Below are positions 33,190 through 43,565 of a DNA stretch of 64,000 bases, piece after piece. The position numbers and the translations under genes are program-made. Every line of letters starts with the position of its first letter. Position 1 is the stretch's first letter. The notes beneath the pieces were generated by a model. That model worked only from the letters and a program-made list of their open reading frames with translations. It ran no database searches and had not been told where the DNA came from. Source of the DNA: an uncultured Oceanospirillales bacterium (lineage in GTDB: Bacteria; Pseudomonadota; Gammaproteobacteria; Xanthomonadales; SZUA-36); assembly GCA_913055655.1 (NCBI GenBank), contig CAJXKA010000001.1, forward strand, positions 434,001-498,000, written 5' to 3'.

Positions 33190-34248
33190 ATGGGCATTTT
33201 TGAACGCTACCTGTCCGTCTGGGTGGGCCTGGCCATGGTGCTGGGCGTCGTGCTGGGCAGCCTCGTGCCCGGCTTTTTCCAGGTGATTGCCAACCTGGAG
33301 TACGCCAACGTTAACGCCGTCATCGCCGTGCTGATCTGGCTGATGATCTACCCGATGATGGTCAACGTCGATTTCGGCTCGCTGGCCCAGGTTGGCAGAC
33401 GACCGAAAGGGCTGTGCATCACCCTGGTGGTGAACTGGTTGGTCAAGCCGTTCACGATGGCGGCGCTGGGCGTATTGTTCTTCGAAGTGCTGTTTAGCGA
33501 CTGGGTTGACCCGGTGATGGCCCGTGAGTACATCGCCGGCATGATCCTGCTGGGCGTGGCGCCGTGCACGGCCATGGTGTTCGTCTGGAGCCAGCTGGTG
33601 AAGGGCGATGCCAACTACACGCTGGTGCAGGTGTCGGTGAACGACATCATCATGGTGTTCGCCTTCGCGCCCATCGCCGCCTGGCTGCTGGGCGTGGCCG
33701 ACGTGGTGGTGCCGTGGAACACGCTGCTGCTGTCGGTGGTGCTGTACGTGGTGACGCCGCTGGCCGCCGGCTGGGTCACTAGAACCTGGCTGGAACAGCG
33801 TGCCCGCCGCCGTGGCGAAGACACGGTCACGGCCGTCGCCGCGTTCACGGCGAAGGTCAAGCCGTTGTCGATCATGGGCCTGGTGGCCACCGTGGTGCTG
33901 CTGTTCGCGCTGCAGGCCGGCACCCTGCTGTCAAAACCGGGCGTGATCGTGTTGATCGCCATTCCATTGCTGATCCAGTCCTACGGCATCTTCGCCATCG
34001 CCTACGGCTGGGCCTGGGCCTGGCGGGTGCCGTTCAGCACGGCCGCGCCGGCGGCACTGATCGGCACGTCCAACTTTTTCGAGCTGGCCGTGGCCGTGGC
34101 CATCAGCCTGTTCGGGCTGCACTCCGGCGCGGCGCTGGCCACGGTGGTCGGCGTGCTGGTGGAAGTGCCGGTGATGCTGTCGCTGGTGGCGCTGGCCAAT
34201 CGAACGCGCTCACATTTTGATCAACGGGCAGTGATTTCCAGCCCTTAA
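33190..34248 (+). CDS. acr3: ACR3-family arsenite efflux permease
   Basis: 352 residues with about ten transmembrane helices. The conserved helix-4 Cys lies in [17 protein letters not shown], and [20 protein letters not shown] follows, as in ACR3. It expels the arsenite made by ArsC. A long C-terminal helix pair includes [18 protein letters not shown], also typical. Inner membrane. Confidence 0.92.
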   Translation: MGIFERYLSVWVGLAMVLGVVLGSLVPGFFQVIANLEYANVNAVIAVLIWLMIYPMMVNVDFGSLAQVGRRPKGLCITLVVNWLVKPFTMAALGVLFFEVLFSDWVDPVMAREYIAGMILLGVAPCTAMVFVWSQLVKGDANYTLVQVSVNDIIMVFAFAPIAAWLLGVADVVVPWNTLLLSVVLYVVTPLAAGWVTRTWLEQRARRRGEDTVTAVAAFTAKVKPLSIMGLVATVVLLFALQAGTLLSKPGVIVLIAIPLLIQSYGIFAIAYGWAWAWRVPFSTAAPAALIGTSNFFELAVAVAISLFGLHSGAALATVVGVLVEVPVMLSLVALANRTRSHFDQRAVISSP

Positions 34249-34323
34249 TTCTATTTTCCTGCCCGCCGGCTCCCACGATGGAACGGCTGTATCATGATGA
34301 TTTTAAATAAAAACATATCACCT

Positions 34324-34338
34324 TAGGGGAATCCCCTA
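34324..34338 (+). promoter_or_regulatory. Palindrome TAGGGG-AAT-CCCCTA upstream of the subtilase gene
   Basis: Perfect 6-bp arms with a 3-base centre, 146 bases upstream of the subtilase start, just after an A+T-rich stretch (TTTTAAATAAAAACATAT). Probable transcription-factor site. The 235-base gap holds no gene I can see. Confidence 0.45.
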
Positions 34339-34483
34339 CGGCAAAAACAGACCTGCTAAGGCTCATCCCTATTCACAATGGCCCGTCATGCTGGCTAGGG
34401 TCGCACGACTTTGAACGGCCGTGTTCGCCCATCCTTTCCCCGGGACAGAGGCGGATCCCACCCCATTAACCGAGGAAAGCCGC

Positions 34484-37400
34484 ATGCGTTCTGCATTTAT
34501 GAGTTTCCGTCGTGACAAGGCCTGTGCGCCATTGTTCGCGATCGCAGTTTCACTGCTCGCAGCCCCCGCCTTCGCCGAAGACGGCGAGTCACGGGCGCTC
34601 GAGTTCACATTGATCACCGGCGACACCGCCCGGGCCCAGGTCCTGGAAGATGGTGGCATTGGCGCCGCCCGGCTGCTGGCGGCAGATGGCAGCGAGCTCG
34701 TCACCAGCCTGTTCCAGAGTGGCGACAATGTTTATGTCATTCCTGAAGGCATCCAGCCCCTGGTCGACGCCGGTCGCATCGACATGGAGCTGTTCAACCT
34801 GGCGAACCTGCGCGACGCCGGCTATGACAACGCGTCCCGTGACACGTTCTCCATCCTGGTCGAGTTTGAAGATGGTGTGGCCCTGCAGGCGCTGCCGGGC
34901 ACCCAGCTGACCACGTCGTTCGATGCGATCGACATGGCCGCGCTCGAAGTCGATAAGGCCGAGGTCGCCAACCTCTGGGCCGACATCATCGTCAACGCCG
35001 ACATTGAAAAAGTCTGGCTGGACGGTGCAGTCAAGGCGCATAAGGCCAGTGAAGTGCTGACCCCGACCGTGCCGCTGACCGGCGCCCTGGGTGAGTACGC
35101 GAAGTACTACGACGGCACCGGCGTGACGGTCGCGGTGCTCGATTCCGGATACGACCTCGAGCATGCCGACCTGGCCGGCCAGGTGGATATGGTGGAAACC
35201 TGGGTGTGGAACAGCAACGGTGACGATACCTACGGTCACGGCACCCATGTCGCATCAACGATCGCCGGTACCGGCGCCGAGTCCGGCGGGCTGTGGGCCG
35301 GCGTCGCACCGGGCGCCCGCCTGTTGGTGGGCCAGGTGCTGGGCAATACCGGCAGTGGCTCGCAGTCCGGCATCATGCAGGGTATGCAGTGGGCCGTCGA
35401 TAACGGTGCCGACATCGTCAACATGTCACTGGGTTCCGCGGCCAGCAGTTGCGGCGGTGGCATCGTTTCGCTGCTGGAAGCGCTGAGCGAGCAGGCCCTG
35501 TTCGTGGTCTCCGCTGGCAACAGTTCACTGCGGGAATCCATTGGCTCGCCGGGTTGTGCGCCCAGCGCGTTGACCGTGGGCGCGATTGACCGAGACAACG
35601 AGACCGCCGTGTTTTCCAGCCGTGGTCCGGGTCCGGATGGGCTCAGCGCCAAGCCGGATATCGCTTCGCAGGGCGTTGCAGTCGTCGCGGCGGCCTCCGG
35701 CGGTTTTGGTGATACCGCGTACCGCGTCTACTCGGGTACGTCCATGGCAGCGCCGCACGTTGCCGGTGGCGCCGCCATCGTGCTGCAGGCCCGTCCTGAA
35801 CTGACACCTGTTGAATTGAAAAACGTGCTGACGTCTTCCGTGCTGGCGACCGACGCGCATGTGCTTGACCAGGGCGCCGGCCCGATGGACATCGACCGGG
35901 CCATTCGCCAGGTCGTGACCGCCCCGGCCAACATTTCACTGGGTCAATTCCTACAGGCCGGCGCCGGCCTGGAGGCAACCGGGGTCATTCCGCTTCACAA
36001 CCTGGGTGGCGAGGCAATCGAACTGAAAGTCCGGATGGACCTGATCGGCGACGATGGCGACACCCAGTTGCCGGCCACGCTGGCCCGCCTGGGCGTCAAG
36101 CGCGTCACCGTGCCGGCTTACGGCAGCGTTGATATCCCGGTGACCATCGATACCGGTGTCGCGCTGCGTAACGGCGCTTACGGCACCATCACCGGTCGCA
36201 TCACCGCCACCACCACGGGCAACGCCGACGTTCGCGTCATCGCGCCGTTCTCGTTCTGGATCGAGCCGCCGATGATCGACCTGACCGTGAAAGCCTTTGA
36301 CCGCTTTGATAACCCGGTCCAGTCACCGTCGTCGTTCTCGTTGCTGAACGCCGAAGATGAGCGGGGTACCCGCTGGTCGCTCTACAGCGGGGAGTACACC
36401 GTGCGTGTGCCGGCGGGTCGCTACAGCGTTGTCGCCCACATCATGACCCGCGATGACGAGACCAACCAGGGCCTGGTCGCCTCCGCGGCATTGATGGCCG
36501 AGCTGGGCGTCAAGCTGGATAAAGACACGACGCTCGAATTCCATGCCCAAGAGGCGCAGCGCGTTGACTTCAGGGCCGACCGGCCGATTGACACGCAGGG
36601 CTTCTCGTTCGGTTTCAGCTACGACCTGGACGAGAACGGTAATGTGAAGGCCGGCAGCTACGAGCTGGCGCCGCAGTACGTTGACGAGCTGTATGGCTGG
36701 TCGCGCGGTCGTGATGATCGCTTCCGCTATTTCGCCACAACGCGCGCTTTCGCGCCGGAGACCCTGCTGACCACGGGTGGTGGTGCCGAGATCGGCTACA
36801 CCAACGTGTCACAGGCGCCGATGTTCCACGGTGAAGGCAGCGCAGAAGTGGTGCTGGTCGATCCGGCGACCCCGGCGGGTTTCGAGGCGGTCGACCTGGC
36901 AGGCAAGATCGCCATGGTCAACCTGACCCAGTACCAGTATCCGTCGAGCTATGCTCACCTGCGTCCGGCGTTGGAAGCCGGGGCGATCGGCCTGGTCATC
37001 AATTACCCGGATACCGTGGGTCGGTACAACCGCAGCCTGGCCTCCACCATCCCGGTGGTGACGTTGGCGGCGGTTGAAGGCGACAAGCTGTTGGCCGAAC
37101 TGTCCAATGGACCGGTCACGTTGAACTGGTCCGGCTCGGCGCCGGAACGCACCCCGTACGCATACACGCTGGCGCACGTGGTCGATGGCAAGGTCCAGGC
37201 CGGCCAGGTTCGCGTGCACGACCATGAGCTGGCCCGTATCGACGCGACCTACCACTCGCAGGGTGACGAGCGGTTCGTGTTCACCGATATGTACATCGGC
37301 GTGCCAGGCCTGAACGCGTTCTATGCCACGGGCTCCACTCAGATGGTCGCGGCCCCGGTGCAGCGCACCGAGTTCTACACGGCCGATGAACGCGTCGCGT

Positions 37401-38182
37401 GGACCAATATCGTCATGCCGAACTTCTACATCCACAATGGCGCTTACTACGATGGCGCGCGTCGCATGGTGGCGGGCTCGCAGGAGACGACCAGCTGGAT
37501 GAAGTCGCCGACCGGCGCATCCTTGTGGGCGACCGCCATCCCGGTGATGTGGCGTGACACCAACCAGATGCAGGTCAGCATCCCGGATTACGGTGACGCC
37601 GCCGGCCATGACGGCAGCCCGGGCCGCTACATCGACAGTGGGTTCACCTACTACTACGTCGATGGCGTCAGAACGTCGCCGAGCGGTGGCCTGTTGCCGC
37701 TGCCGGACGAAGAAGCACTGGTGCGTGTCGAGCGGTCGTTCTACCGTCGCGCGGATGTATCGCCGGTCTATCATTTCACCGGCGTGGCCTACGACACCAA
37801 CTGGGAGTTCCTGACCAGCAGCGAGCAGCAGGGCCCCCAGCCCATGTTGATGCCGAGCATCGATGTGCCGTCGAGCATGTACAACACGGTTGCAGCCGGC
37901 ACGCCGACTGTCATTGGTGTGGGCGCCAAAACCGACATTGACCCCGATGTTGAACTGGCCGATGTGCAGGTGCAGTACGCCTACGGTACCGATTCGCGCA
38001 CCTACCAGGTCGCAGCGGACGCGTGGCAGGACGCCCAGGTCGAGTTTGTCGATGGCCAATGGTTTGCCACCGTGCCCAACACGGCCGCCAGCGGCCAGTA
38101 TGTCCACCTTAGGGTGACGTTGGCCGACACCGGCAGCAGCACGGTTGAACAGACCATGTTGCGCAGCTACCTGCTGGACTGA
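34484..38182 (+). CDS. Secreted subtilisin-family (S8) protease with PA-like insert
   Basis: 1232 residues. Signal peptide LFAIAVSLLAAPAFA, then a propeptide of about 170 residues. The catalytic triad is Asp in TVAVLDSGYDLEHADLAG (about 215), His in YGHGTHVASTIAG (about 248) and Ser in YSGTSMAAPHVAGGAA (about 420). A beta-rich region follows, and a PA-like subdomain is seen near 800 (KIAMVNLTQ, LEAGAIGLVINYPDT). The C-terminal 400 residues are Tyr/Trp/Asp-rich. Start ATG 34484 has GAGGAAAG. Extracellular nutrient protease; no sorting motif recognised. Confidence 0.93.
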   Translation: MRSAFMSFRRDKACAPLFAIAVSLLAAPAFAEDGESRALEFTLITGDTARAQVLEDGGIGAARLLAADGSELVTSLFQSGDNVYVIPEGIQPLVDAGRIDMELFNLANLRDAGYDNASRDTFSILVEFEDGVALQALPGTQLTTSFDAIDMAALEVDKAEVANLWADIIVNADIEKVWLDGAVKAHKASEVLTPTVPLTGALGEYAKYYDGTGVTVAVLDSGYDLEHADLAGQVDMVETWVWNSNGDDTYGHGTHVASTIAGTGAESGGLWAGVAPGARLLVGQVLGNTGSGSQSGIMQGMQWAVDNGADIVNMSLGSAASSCGGGIVSLLEALSEQALFVVSAGNSSLRESIGSPGCAPSALTVGAIDRDNETAVFSSRGPGPDGLSAKPDIASQGVAVVAAASGGFGDTAYRVYSGTSMAAPHVAGGAAIVLQARPELTPVELKNVLTSSVLATDAHVLDQGAGPMDIDRAIRQVVTAPANISLGQFLQAGAGLEATGVIPLHNLGGEAIELKVRMDLIGDDGDTQLPATLARLGVKRVTVPAYGSVDIPVTIDTGVALRNGAYGTITGRITATTTGNADVRVIAPFSFWIEPPMIDLTVKAFDRFDNPVQSPSSFSLLNAEDERGTRWSLYSGEYTVRVPAGRYSVVAHIMTRDDETNQGLVASAALMAELGVKLDKDTTLEFHAQEAQRVDFRADRPIDTQGFSFGFSYDLDENGNVKAGSYELAPQYVDELYGWSRGRDDRFRYFATTRAFAPETLLTTGGGAEIGYTNVSQAPMFHGEGSAEVVLVDPATPAGFEAVDLAGKIAMVNLTQYQYPSSYAHLRPALEAGAIGLVINYPDTVGRYNRSLASTIPVVTLAAVEGDKLLAELSNGPVTLNWSGSAPERTPYAYTLAHVVDGKVQAGQVRVHDHELARIDATYHSQGDERFVFTDMYIGVPGLNAFYATGSTQMVAAPVQRTEFYTADERVAWTNIVMPNFYIHNGAYYDGARRMVAGSQETTSWMKSPTGASLWATAIPVMWRDTNQMQVSIPDYGDAAGHDGSPGRYIDSGFTYYYVDGVRTSPSGGLLPLPDEEALVRVERSFYRRADVSPVYHFTGVAYDTNWEFLTSSEQQGPQPMLMPSIDVPSSMYNTVAAGTPTVIGVGAKTDIDPDVELADVQVQYAYGTDSRTYQVAADAWQDAQVEFVDGQWFATVPNTAASGQYVHLRVTLADTGSSTVEQTMLRSYLLD

Positions 38183-38232
38183 GTATCGTTCCATGCAGGC
38201 CGCCAGCCCGGGTCACCCGGGCTCGCAGGAAA

Positions 38233-38261
38233 GGGCTCCGCCAATTGGCGGGGCCCTTTTT
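38233..38261 (+). terminator. Terminator after the subtilase gene
   Basis: GGGCTCCGCC / GGCGGGGCCC (10-bp stem with one G-U pair, AATT loop) followed by TTTTT, 50 bases after the stop codon. Confidence 0.9.
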
Positions 38262-38280
38262 CGTTGTGGACGCTCACGCC

Positions 38281-38294
38281 AGGGAATATTCCCT
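38281..38294 (+). promoter_or_regulatory. Palindrome AGGGAATATTCCCT upstream of the nuclease gene
   Basis: A perfect 14-bp palindrome 90 bases upstream of the start; its GGGAAT half-site resembles the palindrome before the subtilase gene. A second inverted repeat, GCTGAAT/ATTCAGC, lies at about 38331-38351. Confidence 0.4.
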
Positions 38295-38383
38295 TGATTG
38301 TCACATTCCATCACTATCATGAATGTGTCATGCTGAATGAATCTATTCAGCGTCATTCACCCGAAGCGATCGAGGTCTCATTC

Positions 38384-41300
38384 ATGAAGGATTCCGTTGT
38401 CGAAAAGCCCTGCCGTAAAGGCACGGGCGTGCCTGGGCGAAACTGCCGTCCGCTGCTGGCCGCTATCTCCCTGGCACTGGCCGCCACTTCCGCGCAGGCG
38501 CAGGTGTTTATCAACGAGCTGCACTACGACAACGCGAGCACGGATACCGGCGAAATGGTCGAGCTGGCGGGCCCGGCCGGCACCAGCCTGGCGGGCTGGA
38601 CGGTGGCGCTTTACAACGGCTCCGCTTCGCAGCTGAATGTTTACGACACGATCGCGCTGTCCGGCACATTTGCCGACCAGGCGGGCGGCATGGGCACGCT
38701 GGCCTTCGCGCGTGCCGGCATCCAGAATGGTTCACCGGATGGCCTGGCGCTGGTCAACGCATCGAATACGGTGGTCCAGTTCCTCAGCTATGAGGGTGTG
38801 TTCACCGCGGCTTCCGGACCGGCGGACGGCATGACCAGCACCGACATCGGCGTGGAAGAGGGCAGTGGCACGCCGGCGGGACATTCCCTGCAACTGGTGG
38901 GCGCGGGTTCGACGTATGACGATTTCACCTGGGCCGAGGCCATGGCGGAAACGCCCGGCCAGCCGAACACGGGCCAGGACTTCGGTGGCGAACCAGCGGC
39001 GCCGGAACTGCTGCTGAGCGAGATGGTGGTCACCCCCACCGGCGGCGAGTTCATCGAAATCTTTAACCCGGGCGCCTCGTCCGTCGACCTGTCCGATGTT
39101 TACCTGACGGACGCGACCTTTGCGAGCGGCAATACTTACTACTACAACATCGTCCTGGCTGCGAACGCCGGCGGTGGTGGTTTCAGCGATTTCCACGCCC
39201 GGTTCCCGGCCGGTGCCAGCATCCCGGCCGGCGGCTTCCAGACGGTCGCCCTGGCAGGGTCTGAAGCTTTCTTTGCCGAGTACGGCGTACAGCCCACCTA
39301 TGAACTTTTCGAGGACGGTGCCGCCGATGCCATTCCCGATATGCGCGAGGCGCTGCCCGGCAGCATCAACGGGCAGGGTGGCCTGACCAATAGCGGCGAG
39401 GTCCTGGTGCTGTACCAGTGGGACGGGGCCAGCGACCGGGTCGCGGACCTGGATTACGTGGTCTGGGGCGACAAGGCCGAGGCCGTGGACAAGACCGGCG
39501 TGGCGCTGGATGGCCCGGATGGTGACACCCTGGTATCCGAGTATGCCGCCGATACGCCCATCGCTTCGCAGGACGTCATCAGCGCCGGCGCGCATCCGTT
39601 CGGCGAGTCGTTCACCCGTATTGATTTCACCGAGGGCAACGAGACCCAGTCCGGCGGCAACGGCGTCAACGGCGCCGACGAGACTTCGGAAAACCTGTCC
39701 GTGACCTGGGCGTCGCGGACGCCGTCGCCCAACAGCGACTACGTGCCACCCACACCGGACCTGGTCATCACCGAGGTCATGCAGAACCCGTCCGCGGTGA
39801 GTGATGGTTCCGGCGAGTGGTTCGAGATTCACAACGCCGGTGACGTCGATGTCGATATCAACGGCTGGACCATCGCCGACCTGGGTTCGGACAGCCATGT
39901 CATCAACGCCGGCGGCCCGCTGGTCGTGCCGGCGGGTGGCTACATGGTGCTGGGCAACAACGCCGACAGCAACACCAACGGCGGCCTGGTCGTGGACTAC
40001 GCCTACAGCGGCGTGTTCCTGGCCAACGGCGACGATGAGCTGGTGCTGTTCGACGCGGCCGGCTTCGAGGTCGACGGCATCGCCTGGGACGGCGGGCCGG
40101 TGTGGCCGGACCCGACCGGCGCCTCCATGGCCCTGACCGACCTGGCGCTGGACAACAATGATGGCAACAACTGGTGCGAATCGCAGAACCCCTACGGTGA
40201 CGGCGACCGCGGAACACCGGGCGTGGCGAACTCCTGCGAAGTGCTGATCCCCGAGTTCGGCGCCTGCGGTGATGCGGCCACGAAGATTCACGCCGTGCAG
40301 GGCAATGGCCTGGCCAGCCCGATCGCGGGCTCGCCGGGTGTGATCATCGAGGGCGTGGTCGTCGGTGATTTCCAGGGCGGCGACCGACTGAACGGCTTCT
40401 TCGTGCAGGAAGAGCCAGCGGATGTCGATGGTGACCCGGCTACTTCCGAGGGCATCTTTGTCTACGACGAGAACTTCGGCGTCGACGTGAATGTCGGCGA
40501 CGTGGTGCGCGTGCAGGGTACGGTGATCGAGTACTTCGACCTGACCGAGATCAGCCCGGTCATCAACCTGGTCACCTGCGGCACGGGTACCGCGGACACG
40601 CAGGAGATACTGCTGCCGTTGGCCGGCCCGGACGCGCTCGAAGCGCTTGAGGGCATGAGCGTGCACCTGCCGCAGACCCTGTTCGTGACCGACAACTTTA
40701 CGCTGGGTCGTTACGGCGAAGTGGGCCTCGCCCTGGGCGGCCCGCTGGACATTCCCACCAACGTGGTCGCGCCGGGCGCGGCCGCGCAGGCGCTACAGGC
40801 GCAGAACGACCTGTCCCGAATCCAGCTGGATGACGGCAGTGGCGCGCAGAACCCGGTTCCGGTGCCGCCGTACTTCGCGCCGGACGGCACGCTGCGCGTA
40901 GGCGATGCCACAAGCGCCGTGACCGGTGTATTGGGCTATGGCTTCGGTGAGTACGAAGTGCACCCGACGGACGTCGTCGCTTTTAGCCGCGAAAATGAGC
41001 GCCCGACCGAGGCGCCGGACGTGGGCAACCCGCTGGTGACCGTGGCCGGTTTCAACGTTTTGAACTACTTCATCACGCTGGATGACAACACGCCGGTCTG
41101 CGGGCCCTCGGCCAACATGGACTGCCGCGGTGCCGAGAACGCGTTCGAGTTCGAGCGCCAGCGCGCCAAGGTCGTCGCCGCGCTCAGCCTGCTGGGCGCC
41201 GACGTGGTCGGCCTGGTGGAAGTTGAGAACGCCGCCGGCGACGGCCCGGTCGCCGACCTGGTCGATGGCCTCAACGACATCCTGGGCGCGGACACCTACG

Positions 41301-42271
41301 CCTACATCGCTACCGGCGCCATCGGCACCGACGCGATCCGCCAGGCGCTGATCTACAGGCCCGACGCGGTCACCCCGGTGGGTGGTTTTGAAACGCTGGA
41401 CAGCAGTGACGACCCGGACTTTATCGATACCGCCAACCGCCCGGCGCTGGCGCAGTCATTCGTCGACGGCGCCACGGGTGAAGTCTTCACCGTCGCCGTC
41501 AACCACCTAAAGTCGAAAGGCTCGGACTGCGACGCCCTGGGCGATCCGGACACCGGCGATGGCCAGGGCAACTGCAACCTGACCCGTGCCGCGGCTGCCT
41601 CGGCCCTGGCAAACTGGCTGGCTGGCGACCCGACCGGCAGCGGCAGCGCTCGCTCGGTAATCATCGGCGACCTGAACGCCTATGCGATGGAAGATCCCAT
41701 CGTGGTGCTGAAGGATGCGGGCTTCGTCGACCTGGTCGAGGTCTACAACGGCGTGGGCTACGCCGACGGCGCCTACAGCTACGGCTTTGGCGGCCAGATG
41801 GGCTACCTGGACCACGCCCTGGCCAGTGCGGCCTTCGCCGCAGACACCTCGGGCGCTGCTGCGTGGCACATCAACGCCGATGAGCCGTCCGCGCTGGATT
41901 ACAACGACTACAACCAGGCCTCGCTGTTAAGTCCCGACCCGTACCGGGCCTCGGACCACGACGCCGTGGTCATCGGCCTGTTCAACGACGAGGACGACGA
42001 CGGCGTCTGGGACACGATCGACGCCTGCCCGGCGACGGTCATCCCGGAAGCCCCGCCGACGAAGGGCCTGGGCAACAACCGCTTCGCGCTACTCGACGAC
42101 GACGGCGTCTTCGACACTACCGAAGGCGGCGGCCCGGGCGTTTCGTTCACGATCCACGACACGGCCGGCTGCTCCTGCGAGCAGATCATCGCCGCCGCGG
42201 GTCTCGGCAATGGCCACACGAAGTTCGGCTGCAGCATCGGCGAGATGCGTGACTGGGTGTCGGCGCAGTAG
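38384..42271 (+). CDS. ExeM/NucH-family extracellular endonuclease with lamin-tail-like domains
   Basis: 1295 residues. Start ATG 38384 has GAGG nine bases upstream; the signal peptide is LLAAISLALAATSAQA. Three lamin-tail-like beta domains occupy about 25-610 (VFINELHYDNAS, LLLSEMVVTPTGGEFIEIFNPG, LVITEVMQNPSAVSDGSGEWFEIHN). An OB-fold domain, about 630-780 (PGVIIEGVVVGDFQGGD), precedes a C-terminal endonuclease/exonuclease/phosphatase domain, about 890-1200 (TVAGFNVLNYF, GLVEVEN, VNHLKSKGSDCD, IIGDLNAY, ASDHDAVVIGLF). It is likely a secreted DNase for nutrient scavenging or biofilm turnover, like Shewanella ExeM. The last 60 residues, with GCSCEQIIAAAG, are an extra segment. Confidence 0.92.
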   Translation: MKDSVVEKPCRKGTGVPGRNCRPLLAAISLALAATSAQAQVFINELHYDNASTDTGEMVELAGPAGTSLAGWTVALYNGSASQLNVYDTIALSGTFADQAGGMGTLAFARAGIQNGSPDGLALVNASNTVVQFLSYEGVFTAASGPADGMTSTDIGVEEGSGTPAGHSLQLVGAGSTYDDFTWAEAMAETPGQPNTGQDFGGEPAAPELLLSEMVVTPTGGEFIEIFNPGASSVDLSDVYLTDATFASGNTYYYNIVLAANAGGGGFSDFHARFPAGASIPAGGFQTVALAGSEAFFAEYGVQPTYELFEDGAADAIPDMREALPGSINGQGGLTNSGEVLVLYQWDGASDRVADLDYVVWGDKAEAVDKTGVALDGPDGDTLVSEYAADTPIASQDVISAGAHPFGESFTRIDFTEGNETQSGGNGVNGADETSENLSVTWASRTPSPNSDYVPPTPDLVITEVMQNPSAVSDGSGEWFEIHNAGDVDVDINGWTIADLGSDSHVINAGGPLVVPAGGYMVLGNNADSNTNGGLVVDYAYSGVFLANGDDELVLFDAAGFEVDGIAWDGGPVWPDPTGASMALTDLALDNNDGNNWCESQNPYGDGDRGTPGVANSCEVLIPEFGACGDAATKIHAVQGNGLASPIAGSPGVIIEGVVVGDFQGGDRLNGFFVQEEPADVDGDPATSEGIFVYDENFGVDVNVGDVVRVQGTVIEYFDLTEISPVINLVTCGTGTADTQEILLPLAGPDALEALEGMSVHLPQTLFVTDNFTLGRYGEVGLALGGPLDIPTNVVAPGAAAQALQAQNDLSRIQLDDGSGAQNPVPVPPYFAPDGTLRVGDATSAVTGVLGYGFGEYEVHPTDVVAFSRENERPTEAPDVGNPLVTVAGFNVLNYFITLDDNTPVCGPSANMDCRGAENAFEFERQRAKVVAALSLLGADVVGLVEVENAAGDGPVADLVDGLNDILGADTYAYIATGAIGTDAIRQALIYRPDAVTPVGGFETLDSSDDPDFIDTANRPALAQSFVDGATGEVFTVAVNHLKSKGSDCDALGDPDTGDGQGNCNLTRAAAASALANWLAGDPTGSGSARSVIIGDLNAYAMEDPIVVLKDAGFVDLVEVYNGVGYADGAYSYGFGGQMGYLDHALASAAFAADTSGAAAWHINADEPSALDYNDYNQASLLSPDPYRASDHDAVVIGLFNDEDDDGVWDTIDACPATVIPEAPPTKGLGNNRFALLDDDGVFDTTEGGGPGVSFTIHDTAGCSCEQIIAAAGLGNGHTKFGCSIGEMRDWVSAQ

Positions 42272-42300
42272 CGGTCCCGGTATCGATTGCAGGCAACGAA

Positions 42301-42330
42301 AAAGCCCCGCAATCGCGGGGCTTTGCTTTT
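42301..42330. terminator. Bidirectional terminator between the nuclease and Fic genes
   Basis: A perfect 10-bp stem AAAGCCCCGC / GCGGGGCTTT with an AATC loop. T-rich tracts on both strands serve the converging genes. Confidence 0.9.
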
Positions 42331-43478
42331 TATTGGGAGAGCAACTCAATGTAGGCGGGGTAACTGTAGTTCCGGTTTTTTTTCTGTCCGGTCATTTCCG
42401 TAACGATGCCCAGGTTTTCCAGCGCCCTGACGGCCGCAGTTGCCGTTGGAAAGGTGGTATCCAATTGCTGTCGCACTCGCTCGATAGTGAACCTTGGCAT
42501 CATCGGCAGCATCTCGAACAAGCGATAGCTTGCCGTTCCCGCCCTGGAAGCTTCCAGCAGCCTACGACGGTCCGCGGAGACAAGACTGGCTATATCAATG
42601 ATGTTTTTCTCTGCATCAGCTGCCGCGACGGCGACGCCTTCCAGGAAAAAAGCCACCCAGGATTCCCAGTCACCGTCACCGCGAATTCCAGACAATTGCC
42701 GGTAATACTCGGCCTGGTGCTGCTTCAGGTAGCCGCTGATCGACATCAGTGGTTCAGGTAGCAATTCCCAATGCTCGAACAGGATCCCGATCAACAGTCG
42801 GCCAATGCGTCCGTTTCCGTCAAGGAAGGGGTGGATGGTTTCGAACTGCGCGTGGACCAGCGCTGTCCTGACCAGGGGCGGCAAATCCGTGGCCTCTTTG
42901 TGAATGAACCGCTCGACATTAGCCAGAAGCGCCGAAACGTGTTCCTGTGGTGGCGGTACGAAGACCGCGTTACCGGGCCGGGTGCCGCCAATCCAGTTCT
43001 GTGATCGGCGCAGTTCGCCCGGCTGTTTGCCCGCACCCCGTACGCCATCAAGCAGGCGTCGATGTGCCTCGCACAACAGGCGAACACTGATGGGTAACCC
43101 CCTGGGATCGTGCAACTGTTCCCGGGTCCAACGGAATGCGTTGAGATAGTTGGTGACCTCCTCAACATCGTCGGTATTGCTGACCTGGAACCCGGCTTCC
43201 TCGTCGAACAGGTCAATGAGCGTGGCCTGTGTGCCTTCGATCTGGGACGTTAAAAGGGCTTCCTTACGGATCGCGCCATAAAGCAGCCAGTCGACAGACG
43301 GCACCAGTCCTGACACGCCGGACAAACGTGCAAGCGCCATTTCGGCCTGCCGATTGAGGTCGCTGTATACCTCGGATGACAACGCAGGTTTCGAGGGGGG
43401 CAGGGCATGGGGTATGAACGCCCGTACGGGCTCACCCTGTGTCGTGGTGGTCGTGTAGGTACCGGTGGTGCGCTTCAT
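42330..43478 (-). CDS. Fic-domain protein (AMPylase, class II) with C-terminal winged helix
   Basis: 382 residues. The Fic motif is complete: HPFLDGNGRIGR near residue 220. An N-terminal inhibitory motif TSQIEGT (S/TxxxEG) marks a self-inhibited class II Fic enzyme. The Fic_N segment includes LLYGAIRKEALLTSQIEGTQ. The C-terminal 60 residues look like a winged helix (PRFTIERVRQQLDTTFPTATAAVRALENLGIV). Members transfer AMP to a protein target; the target is unknown. It is alone, between two terminators, and downstream of the ssrA 3' end. Confidence 0.9.
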   Translation of the reverse strand: MKRTTGTYTTTTTQGEPVRAFIPHALPPSKPALSSEVYSDLNRQAEMALARLSGVSGLVPSVDWLLYGAIRKEALLTSQIEGTQATLIDLFDEEAGFQVSNTDDVEEVTNYLNAFRWTREQLHDPRGLPISVRLLCEAHRRLLDGVRGAGKQPGELRRSQNWIGGTRPGNAVFVPPPQEHVSALLANVERFIHKEATDLPPLVRTALVHAQFETIHPFLDGNGRIGRLLIGILFEHWELLPEPLMSISGYLKQHQAEYYRQLSGIRGDGDWESWVAFFLEGVAVAAADAEKNIIDIASLVSADRRRLLEASRAGTASYRLFEMLPMMPRFTIERVRQQLDTTFPTATAAVRALENLGIVTEMTGQKKNRNYSYPAYIELLSQ

Positions 43479-43483
43479 CGAAA

Positions 43484-43526
43484 GAATACTTTAATACGAG
43501 CATCCTTAATTAAAGCATTCTTTAAT
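43484..43526 (-). promoter_or_regulatory. Three direct repeats (ATTAAAGNATGC-like) before the Fic gene
   Basis: Minus-strand copies ATTAAAGAATGC (43515-43526), ATTAAGGATGC (43500-43510) and ATTAAAGTATTC (43484-43495) have a period of 15-16 bp and end 5 bases before the Fic start codon. The region is strongly A+T-rich. It is probably an operator array, perhaps for the protein's own winged helix. Confidence 0.55.
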
Positions 43527-43565
43527 ATAATCGGCAATCGATAAAGATCCTGACGACGCCCAGGC

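Noticed and set aside
36809-38194. 461-codon minus-strand frame opposite the subtilase
   Set aside because: No start context or recognisable motif; the subtilase frame continues across.
38732-40666. 644-codon open frame on the minus strand opposite the nuclease gene
   Set aside because: Antisense shadow of a high-G+C gene: His/Arg/Val-rich composition, no domain motif, and the plus-strand frame has clear signal peptide and catalytic motifs.
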